From positions 24,001-88,000 of the forward strand of contig NZ_MUFB01000002.1 in NCBI RefSeq assembly GCF_001996005.1: a stretch of 64,000 nt of DNA, read 5' to 3'. Shown here piece by piece: positions 37,088 to 47,286 of the stretch. The notes under the pieces are model-generated. The model did no database searches. It saw only the letters and a program-made list of their open reading frames with translations, and was not told the origin of the DNA. A program made the translations under genes and the position numbers. Source of the stretch: Salinivibrio siamensis (lineage in GTDB: Bacteria; Pseudomonadota; Gammaproteobacteria; Enterobacterales; Vibrionaceae). The first letter of the stretch is position 1. Each line of letters opens with the position of its first letter.

Positions 37088-37125
37088 AACCTTTCCTTTT
37101 TCACAGAGGTGATGAGCGCTAGTTA

Positions 37126-37181
37126 GCGCAGTGCAACTGGCGCAGTGCAACTGACGTCGTGTCACTGGCGCAATACAATGG
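37126..37181. repeat. Degenerate 14-bp tandem repeat, four units
   Basis: Two identical copies of GCGCAGTGCAACTG (37126-37139, 37140-37153) are followed by ACGTCGTGTCACTG (37154-37167) and GCGCAATACAATGG (37168-37181). It lies in the intergenic region between the small lipoprotein and the MATE gene, just outside the lipoprotein start. Confidence 0.8.
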
Positions 37182-37335
37182 CCGCTCGTCGATGAGATTG
37201 TCGCAATGGTACACTGCTGCACCCATAAGGGCTACCCAAGGATGTTATCGCTCGTCGATGCAATCGTGTTCTTTATCAAAAATAGACTATCTCTCAAACG
37301 CAGTGCAGATCATTTAAAATTCAAATCGAGGAAGT

Positions 37336-38676
37336 ATGTGGCAGTCTTTAACCCAGCGTGAGCTTCACTGGCGGGTCTTATCGCTGGCTTTACCTATGGT
37401 GATCTCCAATATCACCGTTCCGTTATTAGGGTTAGTGGATGCCGCGGTGATCGGCCATTTAGACCATGCATGGTATTTAGGTGGTGTGGCGGTTGGCAGC
37501 ACCATGATAAATGTCACCTTTTGGCTGTTGGGCTTTTTGCGTATGGCGACCACCGGGTTTACCGCGCAAGCCTATGGCGCGAGTGATAACCGTGAGCTGG
37601 CGGCGACCTTTGTGCGTGGGGCGACCTTAGCGGGCTTGCTGGCTGTACTCTTAATCGCACTGCATGTGCCTATTTTAGAGGGGGTGATGCACTTTAGTGA
37701 TGCCAGCGCTGAGGTGAAACACTATGCGAGCCAGTATTTCTCCATTCGGATCTTTAGTGCACCTGCGACCTTGATGAACTTGGTGATCATGGGCTGGCTA
37801 CTGGGTGCGCAAAATGCGCGCCAGCCGATGTGGCTACTGATTGTGGTTAACAGTGCCAATATTATCCTTGATCTGCTGTTTGTGGTGGGCCTCGATATGA
37901 AAGTTGAAGGGGCCGCAGCGGCGAGTGTGGTTGCCGATTATCTCGGCCTCATCCTGGGGCTCTATTTTGTCAAAGGTATCTGGCAGTCGCGTCAGTTACC
38001 GACCGTTCGGTCGGTGTTTGAGCGCGGGCTGACTGGGATGAGCCGCTTGCTAAAGCTTAATCGAGACATCTTTTTACGTAGCCTTAGCTTGCAGTTGGCG
38101 TTTACCTTCATGACCTTCCAAGGGGCTACGCTTGGTGACGAGATTGTGGCCGCCAATGCGGTGTTGATGAGCTTTCTGATGCTGATTTCCTTTGCGATGG
38201 ACGGTTTTGCCTATGCGATGGAGGCGATGGTTGGTAGAGCGATTGGCGCGCAGAGCAAGTCTGAGCTGTTAGTGTCACTCATAGGCAGCACTTTTTGGTC
38301 GTTGGTGATTTGCTTGGCGATCACGCTGGCATTTGGCGTGGCAGGCCATCACATTATTGCGCTGATTTCCGATATCGAGGCGGTGCGTGACCAAGCGGCA
38401 CGCTATTTACCTTGGCTGGTGGCCATGCCTTTGGTATCGATGTGGTGCTTTTTGCTGGATGGTATTTTTATTGGTGCCACGCGGGGTAAAGACATGCGCA
38501 ATGGGATGTTTGTCGCCACCGCAGGTTTTTTTGCGGCATGGTGGTTAGCGCAAGGGTGGGGCAATCATGCACTGTGGTTAGCGATGCTTACTTTTATGGC
38601 GCTAAGAGGGCTCAGTCTCGCGGTGTGCTTTGTTTACCATTGGCGACGAGATAGCTTTTTTCACGTCACGCACTGA
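37336..38676 (+). CDS. dinF: DinF-like MATE family efflux transporter
   Basis: A 446-residue multidrug and toxin extrusion transporter with twelve predicted helices. It starts HWRVLSLALPMVISNITVPLLGLVDAAVIGHL, typical of the DinF branch. Such pumps exchange drugs or organic compounds for H+ or Na+. GAGGAAG precedes the ATG. Unlike in E. coli, it is not behind lexA, and no LexA box was found in the 248-bp upstream region, so SOS control is not expected here. Confidence 0.88.
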   Translation: MWQSLTQRELHWRVLSLALPMVISNITVPLLGLVDAAVIGHLDHAWYLGGVAVGSTMINVTFWLLGFLRMATTGFTAQAYGASDNRELAATFVRGATLAGLLAVLLIALHVPILEGVMHFSDASAEVKHYASQYFSIRIFSAPATLMNLVIMGWLLGAQNARQPMWLLIVVNSANIILDLLFVVGLDMKVEGAAAASVVADYLGLILGLYFVKGIWQSRQLPTVRSVFERGLTGMSRLLKLNRDIFLRSLSLQLAFTFMTFQGATLGDEIVAANAVLMSFLMLISFAMDGFAYAMEAMVGRAIGAQSKSELLVSLIGSTFWSLVICLAITLAFGVAGHHIIALISDIEAVRDQAARYLPWLVAMPLVSMWCFLLDGIFIGATRGKDMRNGMFVATAGFFAAWWLAQGWGNHALWLAMLTFMALRGLSLAVCFVYHWRRDSFFHVTH

Positions 38677-38685
38677 AAGCAATCA

Positions 38686-38714
38686 AAAAAACAGGCCATT
38701 TGGCCTGTTTTTGC
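38686..38714. terminator. Bidirectional terminator between the MATE gene and nfuA
   Basis: A stem of 8-9 bp (ACAGGCCA / TGGCCTGT) with a 2-nt loop is flanked by A-rich bases on the left and T-rich bases on the right. It can end both converging transcripts. Confidence 0.9.
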
Positions 38715-38732
38715 GATGGAGGGGACAGCGTC

Positions 38733-39317
38733 TCAGTAGTAAGAGTGATCGCCACGGGCATGCTCAGTTACATCACGCACGCCGTTTAACTCGCCGCTAA
38801 ACTCAGCCAGCAACTGCTTTTCAATCCCTTCTTTTAGGGTAACGTCCACCATCGAGCAGCCATTACAGCCGCCACCGAATTGCAAAATCGCAACCGCATC
38901 ATCGGTGATTTCAATCAAGTTCACATGGCCGCCATGGCTGGCAAGCTGTGGGTTAACTTGGCTTTGAATCACGTAATCAACCCGCTCCATCAAGGGGGCA
39001 TCGGAGGCGACTTTACGCATCTTCGCATTCGGTGCTTTCAGCGTCAGCTGTGAACCCATTTTATCGGTGACAAAGTCGATTTCCGCTTCGTCTAAAAATG
39101 GCAGGCTCATCTCATCGATAAAGGCAGAAAAGCCGTTGAACTTAAGTTCGGTATCGCTGCTTTCTATCGCTTCGGGTGGGCAATAAGAAACACCGCACTC
39201 GGCGTTTGGCGTGCCTGGGTTAACCACAAACACGCGAATATTGGTGCCCTCGGGCTGCTGCTCAAGCAGCTTCACAAAGTGGCTTTGTGCATTTTCTGAA
39301 ATATTGACTTCTGACAC
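38733..39317 (-). CDS. nfuA: Fe-S biogenesis protein NfuA
   Basis: A 194-residue scaffold/carrier that delivers [4Fe-4S] clusters to apo-enzymes. The N-terminal domain is a degenerate A-type (IscA-like) fold. The C-terminal Nfu domain holds the CxxC cluster motif [17 protein letters not shown] near residue 150. The GTG at 39315-39317 is chosen because the following residues align with Vibrio NfuA; the upstream extension of 25 residues does not. It is next to comF and bioH, the order usual in this group. Confidence 0.95.
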   Translation of the reverse strand: MSEVNISENAQSHFVKLLEQQPEGTNIRVFVVNPGTPNAECGVSYCPPEAIESSDTELKFNGFSAFIDEMSLPFLDEAEIDFVTDKMGSQLTLKAPNAKMRKVASDAPLMERVDYVIQSQVNPQLASHGGHVNLIEITDDAVAILQFGGGCNGCSMVDVTLKEGIEKQLLAEFSGELNGVRDVTEHARGDHSYY

Positions 39318-39428
39318 GACAAATACCTGACTAATCCAGTGTGTTTTATACAGTGTACTCCGGTTTGCGTTGGCTATCACCCCTTGAAGCATGTGGCTAC
39401 TTTATGAGCATGGATAGCACGCTTTCCG

Positions 39429-40166
39429 TTAGGGTAGATCGGTACGTGCCAAACAGTAAATATCGATCGTTTCTGCTCCCGCACGGCGTAATAACCGGCA
39501 CAGTTGTGACACCGTTTGTCCAGTCGTGACCACATCATCAACAATCGCCACATGAGAACTTGGCAGCTCGCCCCTGATCGCAAACGCATGTTTCAGATTA
39601 GAGAGCCGCGCCTGTCGGCTTAAACCCTGTTGTGGCGCAGTATGGCGATGTCGGACTAAAACGTTATCGACAACTTGAGTATCAAGGTGGTCGGCCAGCG
39701 CCCAAGCTAAATGCACACTTTGATTAAAGCCGCGTTGCCAGCGACGCCGCCAATGGAGAGGGACAGGAAGCAGCACGGGAGCGGGGTGAAGGATACGCTC
39801 GCTTAACTGACGTGCAAAGGGCAAGGCCAACTCGAAGGCCTGCTGGTATTTGAATGCATGGACAAGTTGCGGCAAGGGATCATGGTAAGCGCTGATGGCA
39901 AACAGGTGATCCCACGCCGGTGGGTGGCTCAGGCAGGCACCGCATCGCGCTTGGGAGTCGGTCACCGGCAAACCGCAACACTGGCAAAGATGATATTGAT
40001 AGTGGGCGTCCCAGCATGCGTCGCAACACAAAGCCTGTGTGGCCCCCACCGACGTGGTCGCCAGTGATAAGTGGCAAACAGGGCATTGCAAGGGCAAGAT
40101 CTTGCCTCTCCAATGGGTCAGCCAACGCGTCAAGCGCCGTGGGTTGATTGCTGGTATCATAGGCAC
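39429..40166 (-). CDS. comF: ComF family phosphoribosyltransferase-like protein (GntX)
   Basis: A 245-residue protein. An N-terminal zinc-ribbon-like part has several CxxC pairs (CPVC, CCDAC, CQCCGLP, CGAC) within residues 28-75. The C-terminal PRTase domain has the PRPP loop VAIVDDVVTTGQT near residue 205 and RGFNQS near 145. In competent bacteria ComF helps take up transforming DNA; in others its role is less clear. It diverges from bioH over a 33-bp gap. Confidence 0.88.
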   Translation of the reverse strand: MPMIPAINPRRLTRWLTHWRGKILPLQCPVCHLSLATTSVGATQALCCDACWDAHYQYHLCQCCGLPVTDSQARCGACLSHPPAWDHLFAISAYHDPLPQLVHAFKYQQAFELALPFARQLSERILHPAPVLLPVPLHWRRRWQRGFNQSVHLAWALADHLDTQVVDNVLVRHRHTAPQQGLSRQARLSNLKHAFAIRGELPSSHVAIVDDVVTTGQTVSQLCRLLRRAGAETIDIYCLARTDLP

Positions 40167-40199
40167 CTTGATTGAAAAGCAACCAAGGCAGTGTAAAGC

Positions 40200-40979
40200 A
40201 TGGCGTTATGTGATTGGCAATCTTATGGTCAAGGCCCCGATCTGGTTCTCATTCACGGCTGGGGGATGAACAGTGCTGTTTGGTCGCTGTTACTGCCTTA
40301 CCTGACCGCGCATTACCGTGTTCACTGTGTTGACCTACCAGGTTTCGGCCACAGCGCCCACCAACCGGATCTTAATATAGAGAAACTGGCACAACTGTTG
40401 CTTAAAGAATCACCAGCGCATGCAACTTGGATCGGTTGGTCGCTGGGCGGGTTAGTCGCCACACAGGCGGCATACTTATCGCCACAGCGTATGAGTGGTT
40501 TAGTCACCGTGGCCAGTTCACCCAAGTTTGTTGCAGAGCCAGGATGGCGCGGAATCAAGCCGGCAGTATTGACCGACTTTGCCGACCAACTTGAGCGTGA
40601 TTTTTCGCAAACGGTGGAGCGCTTCATGGCGCTGCAAGCCATGGGATCACCCACGGCGAGAAAAGATGTGAAAGCGCTCAAACAAGCGGTGTTTTCGCGG
40701 CCGGCGCCCGACCCTCGTGCTTTGGCAGATGGATTGTCGATGCTGGCAACCACGGATCTTCGCCAACAGTGTGAGGCGATCACTGTGCCTTGGTTGCGGT
40801 TATACGGGCGGCTAGACGGTTTGGTGCCTGCGTCGGTGGCGGAAGCGGTGTCTGCGTTGGCGCCTCACTCACAATGCGAGGTATTAGCACACAGTGCTCA
40901 TGCCCCCTTTGTGACGGAGCCTGACGAAGTGGTGGACAAGCTACTTGCCTTTTTAGGCAAAAACTTGCCGCCCAAATAG
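40200..40979 (+). CDS. bioH: Pimeloyl-ACP methyl ester carboxylesterase BioH
   Basis: A 259-residue alpha/beta hydrolase that cleaves pimeloyl-ACP methyl ester, freeing pimeloyl-ACP for biotin synthesis. The catalytic triad is visible: nucleophile Ser81 in GWSLGG, Asp in YGRLDGLVP, His in AHSAHAPF. The oxyanion segment is LIHGWGMN. The divergent comF/bioH pair is conserved in gammaproteobacteria. The other bio genes are not in this window. Confidence 0.95.
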   Translation: MALCDWQSYGQGPDLVLIHGWGMNSAVWSLLLPYLTAHYRVHCVDLPGFGHSAHQPDLNIEKLAQLLLKESPAHATWIGWSLGGLVATQAAYLSPQRMSGLVTVASSPKFVAEPGWRGIKPAVLTDFADQLERDFSQTVERFMALQAMGSPTARKDVKALKQAVFSRPAPDPRALADGLSMLATTDLRQQCEAITVPWLRLYGRLDGLVPASVAEAVSALAPHSQCEVLAHSAHAPFVTEPDEVVDKLLAFLGKNLPPK

Positions 40980-41077
40980 TGTGCGCGGATCGTTTTTTGG
41001 TAGAATTGACTAAATCCTGTCATGGTTCTGCCGATAAGTTAACTATGTCACTTGCTCTGACATTAGGAGAGACCATA

Positions 41078-41437
41078 ATGAACGTAGGTAACGTTGGGCA
41101 GTCTCAGGCGTATCATCAACAAACGATGAAGCCAAAAGCGCCGACACAGCCGCAACAAAATGCGGACAACGCGGCCAAAGATACGAAAGAAGCGAAGCCT
41201 GTTGAAAAGCTTTCTGCTGCTGAGGCAGCAAAAGAAAGCAAAGATGTGAAAGCAGCGAAAAACGCTGAAGGTGTTAAAAAGCCAGAAGAGAAATCATCGG
41301 TTGAATCCTTTACCTATGGTGCGTTGGGCATGGACCACCCGGAAAAAGTGAAAGAAAACGATGATACGGCCTATAGTGCGGGACAATTTTTGTCTGCGTT
41401 GGGCACAATAGGCACCATACTCGCGGTTGTCGTCTAA
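41078..41437 (+). CDS. Small Lys/Ala/Glu-rich protein with C-terminal hydrophobic tail
   Basis: A 119-residue protein of unknown function. Residues 15-80 are low-complexity and rich in Lys, Ala, Glu and Pro, probably disordered. The last 20 residues, after GQFLSALGTIGTILAVVV, are hydrophobic and end at the C-terminus, resembling a tail anchor. ATG 41078 is chosen because AGGAGAG lies 8 bp upstream; the longer frame overlaps bioH. It precedes another unknown gene by 64 bp on the same strand. Confidence 0.6.
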   Translation: MNVGNVGQSQAYHQQTMKPKAPTQPQQNADNAAKDTKEAKPVEKLSAAEAAKESKDVKAAKNAEGVKKPEEKSSVESFTYGALGMDHPEKVKENDDTAYSAGQFLSALGTIGTILAVVV

Positions 41438-41501
41438 ACTATAAGGAGATGAGGCCGCACTGACAATTAGGCCTTCAGCTGATGTTGGGAGGTAGCATCA
41501 G

Positions 41502-41975
41502 ATGAATATATCGCCAGCAAGCGTCAGTATCCCAACTGTCGCGCCATCGGTGAATCCGCCAACCGAGCAAGTTGCGCGGGACAATCGCATGCGCGAAAAA
41601 ATCGTCCCCACCAAGCAAGCCCCAGAGCCAGAACACGGCAAAGCGGCCACCGATCAAGGCAAGCAGCTCGGCCGCTCATCTTGGGATCCGTCACAGCACC
41701 CTAACTATTCGCTCGACTACAGTCGCGAGTCTTTGTCTGACGCTGATTACGATGGGGCGAACATTGCCGGTCGTGTCGACGCCATGGCACGTACCGAGCC
41801 TGGAGAGCAAGCACGTAAAGACAACGGCTACCCGCTGGGGTTGAAAATGCCGGAAGAAGTGCTTGAAAAAGTGGAAGAGCTGAAAAGGTTCGAGCAAACG
41901 CGTGCAGTCGTCGCCATGCGTTATCAGCAAGCGACCGTGGCGAATATGCCCTCAGAAGTGCTGATCGTGATTTAA
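41502..41975 (+). CDS. Conserved-looking hypothetical protein
   Basis: A 157-residue, proline-rich soluble protein without signal peptide or membrane helix. Its middle is charged (DYSRESLSDADYDGANIAGRVDAMAR) and its end is helical (PEEVLEKVEELKRFEQTRAVVAMRYQQA). I recognise no family. The ATG at 41502 follows GGGAGG (41488-41493). A strong terminator lies just after the stop, supporting a real transcript shared with the preceding gene. Confidence 0.6.
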   Translation: MNISPASVSIPTVAPSVNPPTEQVARDNRMREKIVPTKQAPEPEHGKAATDQGKQLGRSSWDPSQHPNYSLDYSRESLSDADYDGANIAGRVDAMARTEPGEQARKDNGYPLGLKMPEEVLEKVEELKRFEQTRAVVAMRYQQATVANMPSEVLIVI

Positions 41976-42002
41976 GCGCTTTCCGTTGAGCCGATTGACG
42001 TC

Positions 42003-42032
42003 AAAGCCCCGCGTATTATCGCGGGGCTTTTT
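42003..42032. terminator. Bidirectional terminator between the hypothetical gene and tex
   Basis: A perfect 11-bp stem (AAAGCCCCGCG / CGCGGGGCTTT) with loop TATTAT, flanked by T on the plus side and by A-rich bases on the other, serves both converging genes. Confidence 0.92.
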
Positions 42033-42038
42033 GCTTGG

Positions 42039-44336
42039 CTAAGAGCGCTTGGCGCGGGCAAAGGCATCCGCCATGCTGCCCATTGTGGCGGGTTTTTCCT
42101 GGCGCTTTTTCGGACTTTTCTCACGCTGCTTAGGGGCGGCAACTGTGGTTTCGCTGGCGGCTGGGGTATCGTCAAGGCGCATCGATAACCCAATGCGTTT
42201 GCGCGGCGCATCCACCTCCATGACTTTCACTTTCACCACATCACCGGCTTTCACCACGTCGCGGGGATCGCTAATAAAGCGGTTTGATAGCGCGGAGATG
42301 TGCACGAGGCCATCTTGGTGGACGCCGATATCGACGAATGCGCCAAAGTGCGTGACGTTAGTGACCACGCCTTCGAGTTGCATACCTGGTTTTAAGTCAC
42401 TGATCTGATTCACGCCCTCGGCAAAGGTGGCGGTTTTAAACTCAGGACGCGGATCGCGGCCCGGCTTGACCAGCTCGTTCAGTACGTCGGTGACCGTGAT
42501 CTGTCCAAAGGTCTCGGTGGCATAATCGCTTGCGTTTAAGCTTTGTAGCATACCCGCATTGCCCACCAAGGCATCGATGGCTTTGCCAGTCTTTTGGGCG
42601 ATTTGTTTAACTAAAGGGTAGGTTTCTGGGTGGACACCTGAGCGATCCAGCGGGTTAGCGCCATCCATCACCCGTAAAAAGCCAGCGCATTGCTCATAGG
42701 CCTTCGGGCCAAGGCGCGGCACTTTCAGCAGGGTTTTACGATCGCCAAATCGGCCATTTTCGTCGCGAAAGGCAACAATGTTTTGTGCCATGGTTTGGCT
42801 AAGGCCTGCCACCCGGGTGAGCAGTGGTGCGGACGCGATATTTAAATCAACCCCCACGGCGTTCACACAGTCTTCCACCACGGCATCGAGCTTTTTGGCA
42901 AGCTGACTTTGAGAGACATCGTGCTGATACTGACCGACGCCAATCGATTTAGGATCAATTTTAACCAGCTCGGCGAGGGGGTCTTGCAAGCGACGGACAA
43001 TGGAAACCGCGCCACGTAGCGAGACATCGAGATCGGGAAATTCATTGGCTGCCAGCTCTGACGCCGAATAAACCGAGGCACCGGCTTCACTGACCATCAC
43101 GGTTTGAATGCTTAAGTCGGCTTGCTTGAGCATGGTGGTGACAAAGTGTTCCGTTTCACGCGAGGCGGTGCCATTGCCGACGGCAATCAAGTTCACGCCA
43201 TGGCGATCAATAAAACGGCGCAGGGTTTTGCTTGCCCCTTCAATATCGTGTTTAGGCGCGGTGGGATAAATCGTGGCGGTGTCGAGCAGTTTGCCCGTGC
43301 CATCCACCACCGCCACTTTACAGCCGGTACGTAGGCCTGGGTCTATCCCCATGGTGCAGCGAGGGCCAGCCGGTGCAGCCATCAATACATCTTTTAAGTT
43401 CGCCGCAAACACATCAATGGCATCATTTTCCGCGCGCTCTTTCAGATTGGCCATGAACTCTGTCTCGAGGTGCATCAAGATTTTTACCCGCCACGCAAAG
43501 GCAATCACCTGCTTGCGCCAACGGTCAGCCGGTGCGGTGCCTAAAGACAGCTGGTAATGCTGAGCAATCATGGTTTCGCATACGCTTTGCTTGCTGTCTG
43601 GTGCTTGGTCGGGATCGGCAACCAGCGCCAGCTGCAGTACGCCTTCATTGCGACCACGTAGCATCGCCAGCGCGCGGTGAGAGGGCACTTTGGCAATCGG
43701 CTCTTGGTGGGCAAAGTAGTCTTTGAACTTTGCCCCTTTCTCTTCCTGACCCGCAATCACAGTGGCGCGTAGCACCGCATATTGCTTAAGGTATTGGCGC
43801 AGCGCCTCAAGTAAGCTCGCATCCTCAGCGAGGCGTTCCATCATGATGGCGCGGGCCCCCTCGAGTGCCGCTTTGGTATCGGCGACGCCCTTTTCAGCAT
43901 TGATGTATTGTTCGGCAAGCGTGTCAGGGTCGTGCGAGGCATCTTGCCATAAGGTGTCGGCCAAGGGGGCGAGGCCGGCTTCAATCGCGATCTGTCCTTT
44001 GGTTCGGCGCTTGGGTTTGTAAGGCAGATAGAGATCTTCTAGGCGGTTTTTACTCTCCGCGGCGAGAATATCGCGGCGCAGGCTCTCGGTGAGTTTGCCT
44101 TGTTCGTCAATCGATTTGAGGATGGTGTCGCGCCGGGCATCCAATTCGCGAAGATAGACCAATCGCGTTTCTAGGGTACGCAACTGCGAGTCATCCAGGC
44201 CCTGGGTCGCTTCTTTACGATAGCGAGCGATAAAAGGGACAGTGTTACCATCGTCAAGCAGCTCAACCGCTGTCTTAACTTGACCTGGTGCGACATTGAG
44301 TTCGTGCGCCAGGGTTTGCGTAATGGATGTGTGCAT
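42039..44336 (-). CDS. yhgF: RNA-binding transcription accessory protein Tex (YhgF)
   Basis: A 765-residue cytoplasmic protein with the Tex layout: N-terminal helical region, YqgF-like RNase H fold ([20 protein letters not shown] near residue 325), helix-hairpin-helix repeats (around 490-560, including [10 protein letters not shown]), and a C-terminal S1 domain ([20 protein letters not shown] near residue 645). Tex binds nucleic acid and affects transcription and translation. Start at 44334-44336 ([13 protein letters not shown]) chosen by family alignment; the longer frame adds 18 unrelated residues. Confidence 0.94.
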   Translation of the reverse strand: MHTSITQTLAHELNVAPGQVKTAVELLDDGNTVPFIARYRKEATQGLDDSQLRTLETRLVYLRELDARRDTILKSIDEQGKLTESLRRDILAAESKNRLEDLYLPYKPKRRTKGQIAIEAGLAPLADTLWQDASHDPDTLAEQYINAEKGVADTKAALEGARAIMMERLAEDASLLEALRQYLKQYAVLRATVIAGQEEKGAKFKDYFAHQEPIAKVPSHRALAMLRGRNEGVLQLALVADPDQAPDSKQSVCETMIAQHYQLSLGTAPADRWRKQVIAFAWRVKILMHLETEFMANLKERAENDAIDVFAANLKDVLMAAPAGPRCTMGIDPGLRTGCKVAVVDGTGKLLDTATIYPTAPKHDIEGASKTLRRFIDRHGVNLIAVGNGTASRETEHFVTTMLKQADLSIQTVMVSEAGASVYSASELAANEFPDLDVSLRGAVSIVRRLQDPLAELVKIDPKSIGVGQYQHDVSQSQLAKKLDAVVEDCVNAVGVDLNIASAPLLTRVAGLSQTMAQNIVAFRDENGRFGDRKTLLKVPRLGPKAYEQCAGFLRVMDGANPLDRSGVHPETYPLVKQIAQKTGKAIDALVGNAGMLQSLNASDYATETFGQITVTDVLNELVKPGRDPRPEFKTATFAEGVNQISDLKPGMQLEGVVTNVTHFGAFVDIGVHQDGLVHISALSNRFISDPRDVVKAGDVVKVKVMEVDAPRKRIGLSMRLDDTPAASETTVAAPKQREKSPKKRQEKPATMGSMADAFARAKRS

Positions 44337-44426
44337 GTGTTTCCTTTTCTCTACAAGCACGGCAGGGGATACCCTGCCAAGGGATAGCATTTTTGACCGC
44401 GATGGAGGCGAAGGTTCCCTCCGTGA

Positions 44427-44921
44427 TTACTTAGCGTCGGTGTCATTGGGCTTTGGGTAGGTAATGGTATTCACAAACCACTGCTTTTCACCTTCAGGGG
44501 TTGAGACCACCACTTCGTCATCAACGGCTTTTTTTAATAGCGCCCGCGCCATAGGGGCATCGATAGAAATGTAATCTTTGCGTTCATAAATCTCATCAGG
44601 GCCAACGATTCGAAATTGCTTGGTGTCGCCGGCCTCGTTTTCTATTTCCACCCAGGCGCCAAAAAAGACCCGCCCTTCTTGTTCTGGCGCGTAATCAACA
44701 ATGGTTAAGTCATTGAGGCGCTTGCGCAGATAACGGACGCGACGGTCAATTTGACGTAACAGCCGCTTATTGTAGGTGTAGTCAGCGTTTTCTGAGCGAT
44801 CACCTAAACTGGCGGCCCAGCTGACAATTTTGGTCACTTCTGGGCGTCGTTCGTGCCACAGGTAATCGTGCTCGGCTTTGAGCGCGTTAAACCCCTCTCG
44901 GGTCACCAATTTGGTTTTCAC
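44427..44921 (-). CDS. greB: Transcription elongation factor GreB
   Basis: A 164-residue factor that rescues backtracked RNA polymerase by stimulating transcript cleavage. The N-terminal coiled coil holds the acidic tip, including LGDRSENADYTYNKR near residue 45 (the Asp and Glu that reach the active site). The C-terminal FKBP-like domain follows (GRVFFGAWVEIEN near 90). The start is the GTG at 44919-44921 with AAGGAGAGG upstream; a longer ATG start lies above that ribosome site and is unlikely. It diverges from ompR. Confidence 0.94.
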   Translation of the reverse strand: MKTKLVTREGFNALKAEHDYLWHERRPEVTKIVSWAASLGDRSENADYTYNKRLLRQIDRRVRYLRKRLNDLTIVDYAPEQEGRVFFGAWVEIENEAGDTKQFRIVGPDEIYERKDYISIDAPMARALLKKAVDDEVVVSTPEGEKQWFVNTITYPKPNDTDAK

Positions 44922-45142
44922 GTTACCTCTCCTTTCGCTAGCCATTCGGCGTCGCGCGATATAACCTTGTTCAGGAAACTACAAGAAGCGGACAAGCTTG
45001 TCGAGGCAACACTCGGTAACAATTTACTCCGCATGTGGTGACAGACAAACACGCGGTCTGACATTCAATTGTGGCAAAATTCAGTATGATATAAGTGACG
45101 GTCAATCCATGGCCGGGCAACGATCAGCATTGAGGGCTTAGC

Positions 45143-45859
45143 ATGCAAGAGAACTATAAAATTCTAGTGGTGGATGATGATATGCGTCTGCGCTCGCTAC
45201 TGGAACGCTACCTGACCGAGCAAGGTTTTCAGGTACGCAGTGTGGCCAATGCCGAGCAAATGGATCGCTTACTCGCGCGTGAAGCCTTTCACCTGATGGT
45301 ACTGGATCTGATGTTGCCAGGTGAAGATGGCCTGTCTGTGTGTCGCCGTTTGCGTCAAGCGAATAACCAGTTGCCGATTTTGATGCTGACCGCCAAGGGC
45401 GATGAGATTGACCGCATTGTTGGCTTAGAGGTGGGTGCCGATGATTACTTGCCCAAGCCTTTTAACCCGCGTGAACTATTGGCGCGGGTACGGGCGGTAT
45501 TGCGCCGGCAGACCATTGAAGCGCCAGGCGCGCCGAGTGCAGACTCAACCACGGTGACCTTTGGCGAGTTTCGCCTCAACTTGGGCACGCGAGAAATGTT
45601 TCGCAATGATGAGCCCATGACGCTTACATCTGGCGAGTTCGCGGTGCTTAAAGCCTTGGTGACCAATGCGCGAGAGCCTTTGTCACGTGATAAGCTGATG
45701 AACATGGCGCGTGGCCGTGAGTATTCGGCTATGGAGCGCTCGATTGATGTGCAAATTTCGCGGTTGCGCCGCATGATAGAGGAAGACCCGAGCAAACCGC
45801 GTTACATTCAAACCGTATGGGGGCTCGGCTACGTGTTCGTTCCGGATGGAGAGGTGTAG
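45143..45859 (+). CDS. ompR: Osmolarity response regulator OmpR
   Basis: A 238-residue response regulator. The receiver has the acidic pair VVDDD (residues 10-14), phospho-acceptor Asp in [13 protein letters not shown] (near residue 55) and Lys in [10 protein letters not shown]. The C-terminal winged helix carries [22 protein letters not shown], the OmpR-type recognition region. It is phosphorylated by EnvZ, encoded 2 bp downstream. In E. coli the pair controls porins in response to osmolarity; porin targets are not in this window. Confidence 0.97.
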   Translation: MQENYKILVVDDDMRLRSLLERYLTEQGFQVRSVANAEQMDRLLAREAFHLMVLDLMLPGEDGLSVCRRLRQANNQLPILMLTAKGDEIDRIVGLEVGADDYLPKPFNPRELLARVRAVLRRQTIEAPGAPSADSTTVTFGEFRLNLGTREMFRNDEPMTLTSGEFAVLKALVTNAREPLSRDKLMNMARGREYSAMERSIDVQISRLRRMIEEDPSKPRYIQTVWGLGYVFVPDGEV

Positions 45860-45861
45860 CG

Positions 45862-47187
45862 ATGCGGATGTCACCGCGGACTAACTTTGCGCGTACCTTG
45901 TTTATCTTGGCTGGCTTATTAATTGCCAGCCAAGTTTTTTCTTATCTGACCATCGTCAATTATGCCTTACTGCCCAGCTTGCAGCAGTTCAACAAAATCT
46001 TGGCGTTCGAAGTACGCCTGATGCTGGAGGAAGACTGGTATCTTAAGGATGGTGAAGTCCTTCACCTTGGTGAACCTGTGCGGCGGCAGCTATTGGAGCA
46101 GATTGGTGTCACCTTGCATGCGCCCAACAGTGACCAAGCGGCGGCGTTTAAAGACGCGATGGAGATTGATTACTTAAGCGAGCACATCAGCAAAGAGCTG
46201 GGCACGCAAACCGAAGTACGCTTGGTCAGTGGCGAAGACAGTTATGTGCTATGGCTGAAGTTTGACCAGATTGACGACTTTTTAATGCGGATCCCGCTAT
46301 CGGAACTGCATCAAGACGACTTCGCGCCTTTGTTTCAATACAGCTTGGTGATTGCCCTGTTGGTGATTGCGGGCGGGTGGCTATTTATCAAGATGCAAAA
46401 CCGTCCACTCGTGGCTCTTGAGCGGGCGGCGTTAGATGTGGCGGATGGCCGTTTTCCCGATCCTGTCCCCCCGCGAGGGGCGTCGGAAATTCAGGCGGTG
46501 ACGGTGGCGTTTAATAAGATGTCGGCCGGCATACGCAAACTCGAAGAAGACCGCGCTTTGCTGATGGCCGGGGTGAGCCATGATTTGCGCACGCCACTGA
46601 CGCGCATTCGCCTTGCGACTGAAATGATGTCATCAGATGATGCCTACTTGGCCGATAGCATTACCGAAGATACCGAAGAGTGTAATGAAATCATCAACCA
46701 ATTTATGGACTACTTGCGCGCGGTGCAGCAACAAGATCCTGATCCGGTTGATTTAGCCAGTATTTGCCGAGATGTGGCGAGTAATCAGCAGCAAGTCGGT
46801 GTCGATATTGAACTCGATTTAGGGGCGTTGCACGGAGAGTTATTTGCCAACTCGGTGGCCTTAAAGCGTGCGGTGACCAACCTGGTGGTCAATGCGGTGC
46901 GTTATGGACACGGTTGGGTCCGTCTCGGCTGTGGCAGCAATGCCGATCACACCTATCAGTGGGTGGAAGTGGAAGACAATGGCCCGGGGATCGATGCCAA
47001 CTTAGAAAACTCGCTATTTCAACCCTTTACACGCGGCGACACCGCACGCGGTAGTGAAGGGACAGGCTTAGGGCTGGCTATCGTCAAACGCATTGTGGAA
47101 CAGCTCCATGGTGATATTCGTCTTTCTTCACGTACTGAAGGCGGGCTGAGAATTCAAATGACGTTTCCCGTGGGCAATAAAAAATAA
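45862..47187 (+). CDS. envZ: Osmolarity sensor histidine kinase EnvZ
   Basis: A 441-residue inner-membrane kinase. Helix 1 is at residues 12-30, a periplasmic domain follows to about 155, helix 2 at about 157-175, then HAMP. The H-box is [15 protein letters not shown] (phospho-His near residue 238). The N-box is [11 protein letters not shown]1 is EDNGPGID and G2 is [15 protein letters not shown] 45862 begins 2 bp after ompR, so the two are one operon. The longer frame into ompR is not credible. Confidence 0.96.
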   Translation: MRMSPRTNFARTLFILAGLLIASQVFSYLTIVNYALLPSLQQFNKILAFEVRLMLEEDWYLKDGEVLHLGEPVRRQLLEQIGVTLHAPNSDQAAAFKDAMEIDYLSEHISKELGTQTEVRLVSGEDSYVLWLKFDQIDDFLMRIPLSELHQDDFAPLFQYSLVIALLVIAGGWLFIKMQNRPLVALERAALDVADGRFPDPVPPRGASEIQAVTVAFNKMSAGIRKLEEDRALLMAGVSHDLRTPLTRIRLATEMMSSDDAYLADSITEDTEECNEIINQFMDYLRAVQQQDPDPVDLASICRDVASNQQQVGVDIELDLGALHGELFANSVALKRAVTNLVVNAVRYGHGWVRLGCGSNADHTYQWVEVEDNGPGIDANLENSLFQPFTRGDTARGSEGTGLGLAIVKRIVEQLHGDIRLSSRTEGGLRIQMTFPVGNKK

Positions 47188-47286
47188 CCCCTCGTGTGCG
47201 TGTGACCACGTTTTTAGCGGCGGAAGTCGCGGAATGCGGGCGTTAGGCCATACTGTCATAGAGATTCAATACACTGGGAAAAGGCT

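Noticed and set aside
37088-37335. Search for a LexA box upstream of the DinF-like gene
   Set aside because: No CTGT-N8-ACAG pattern with acceptable match was found, so SOS control is not claimed.
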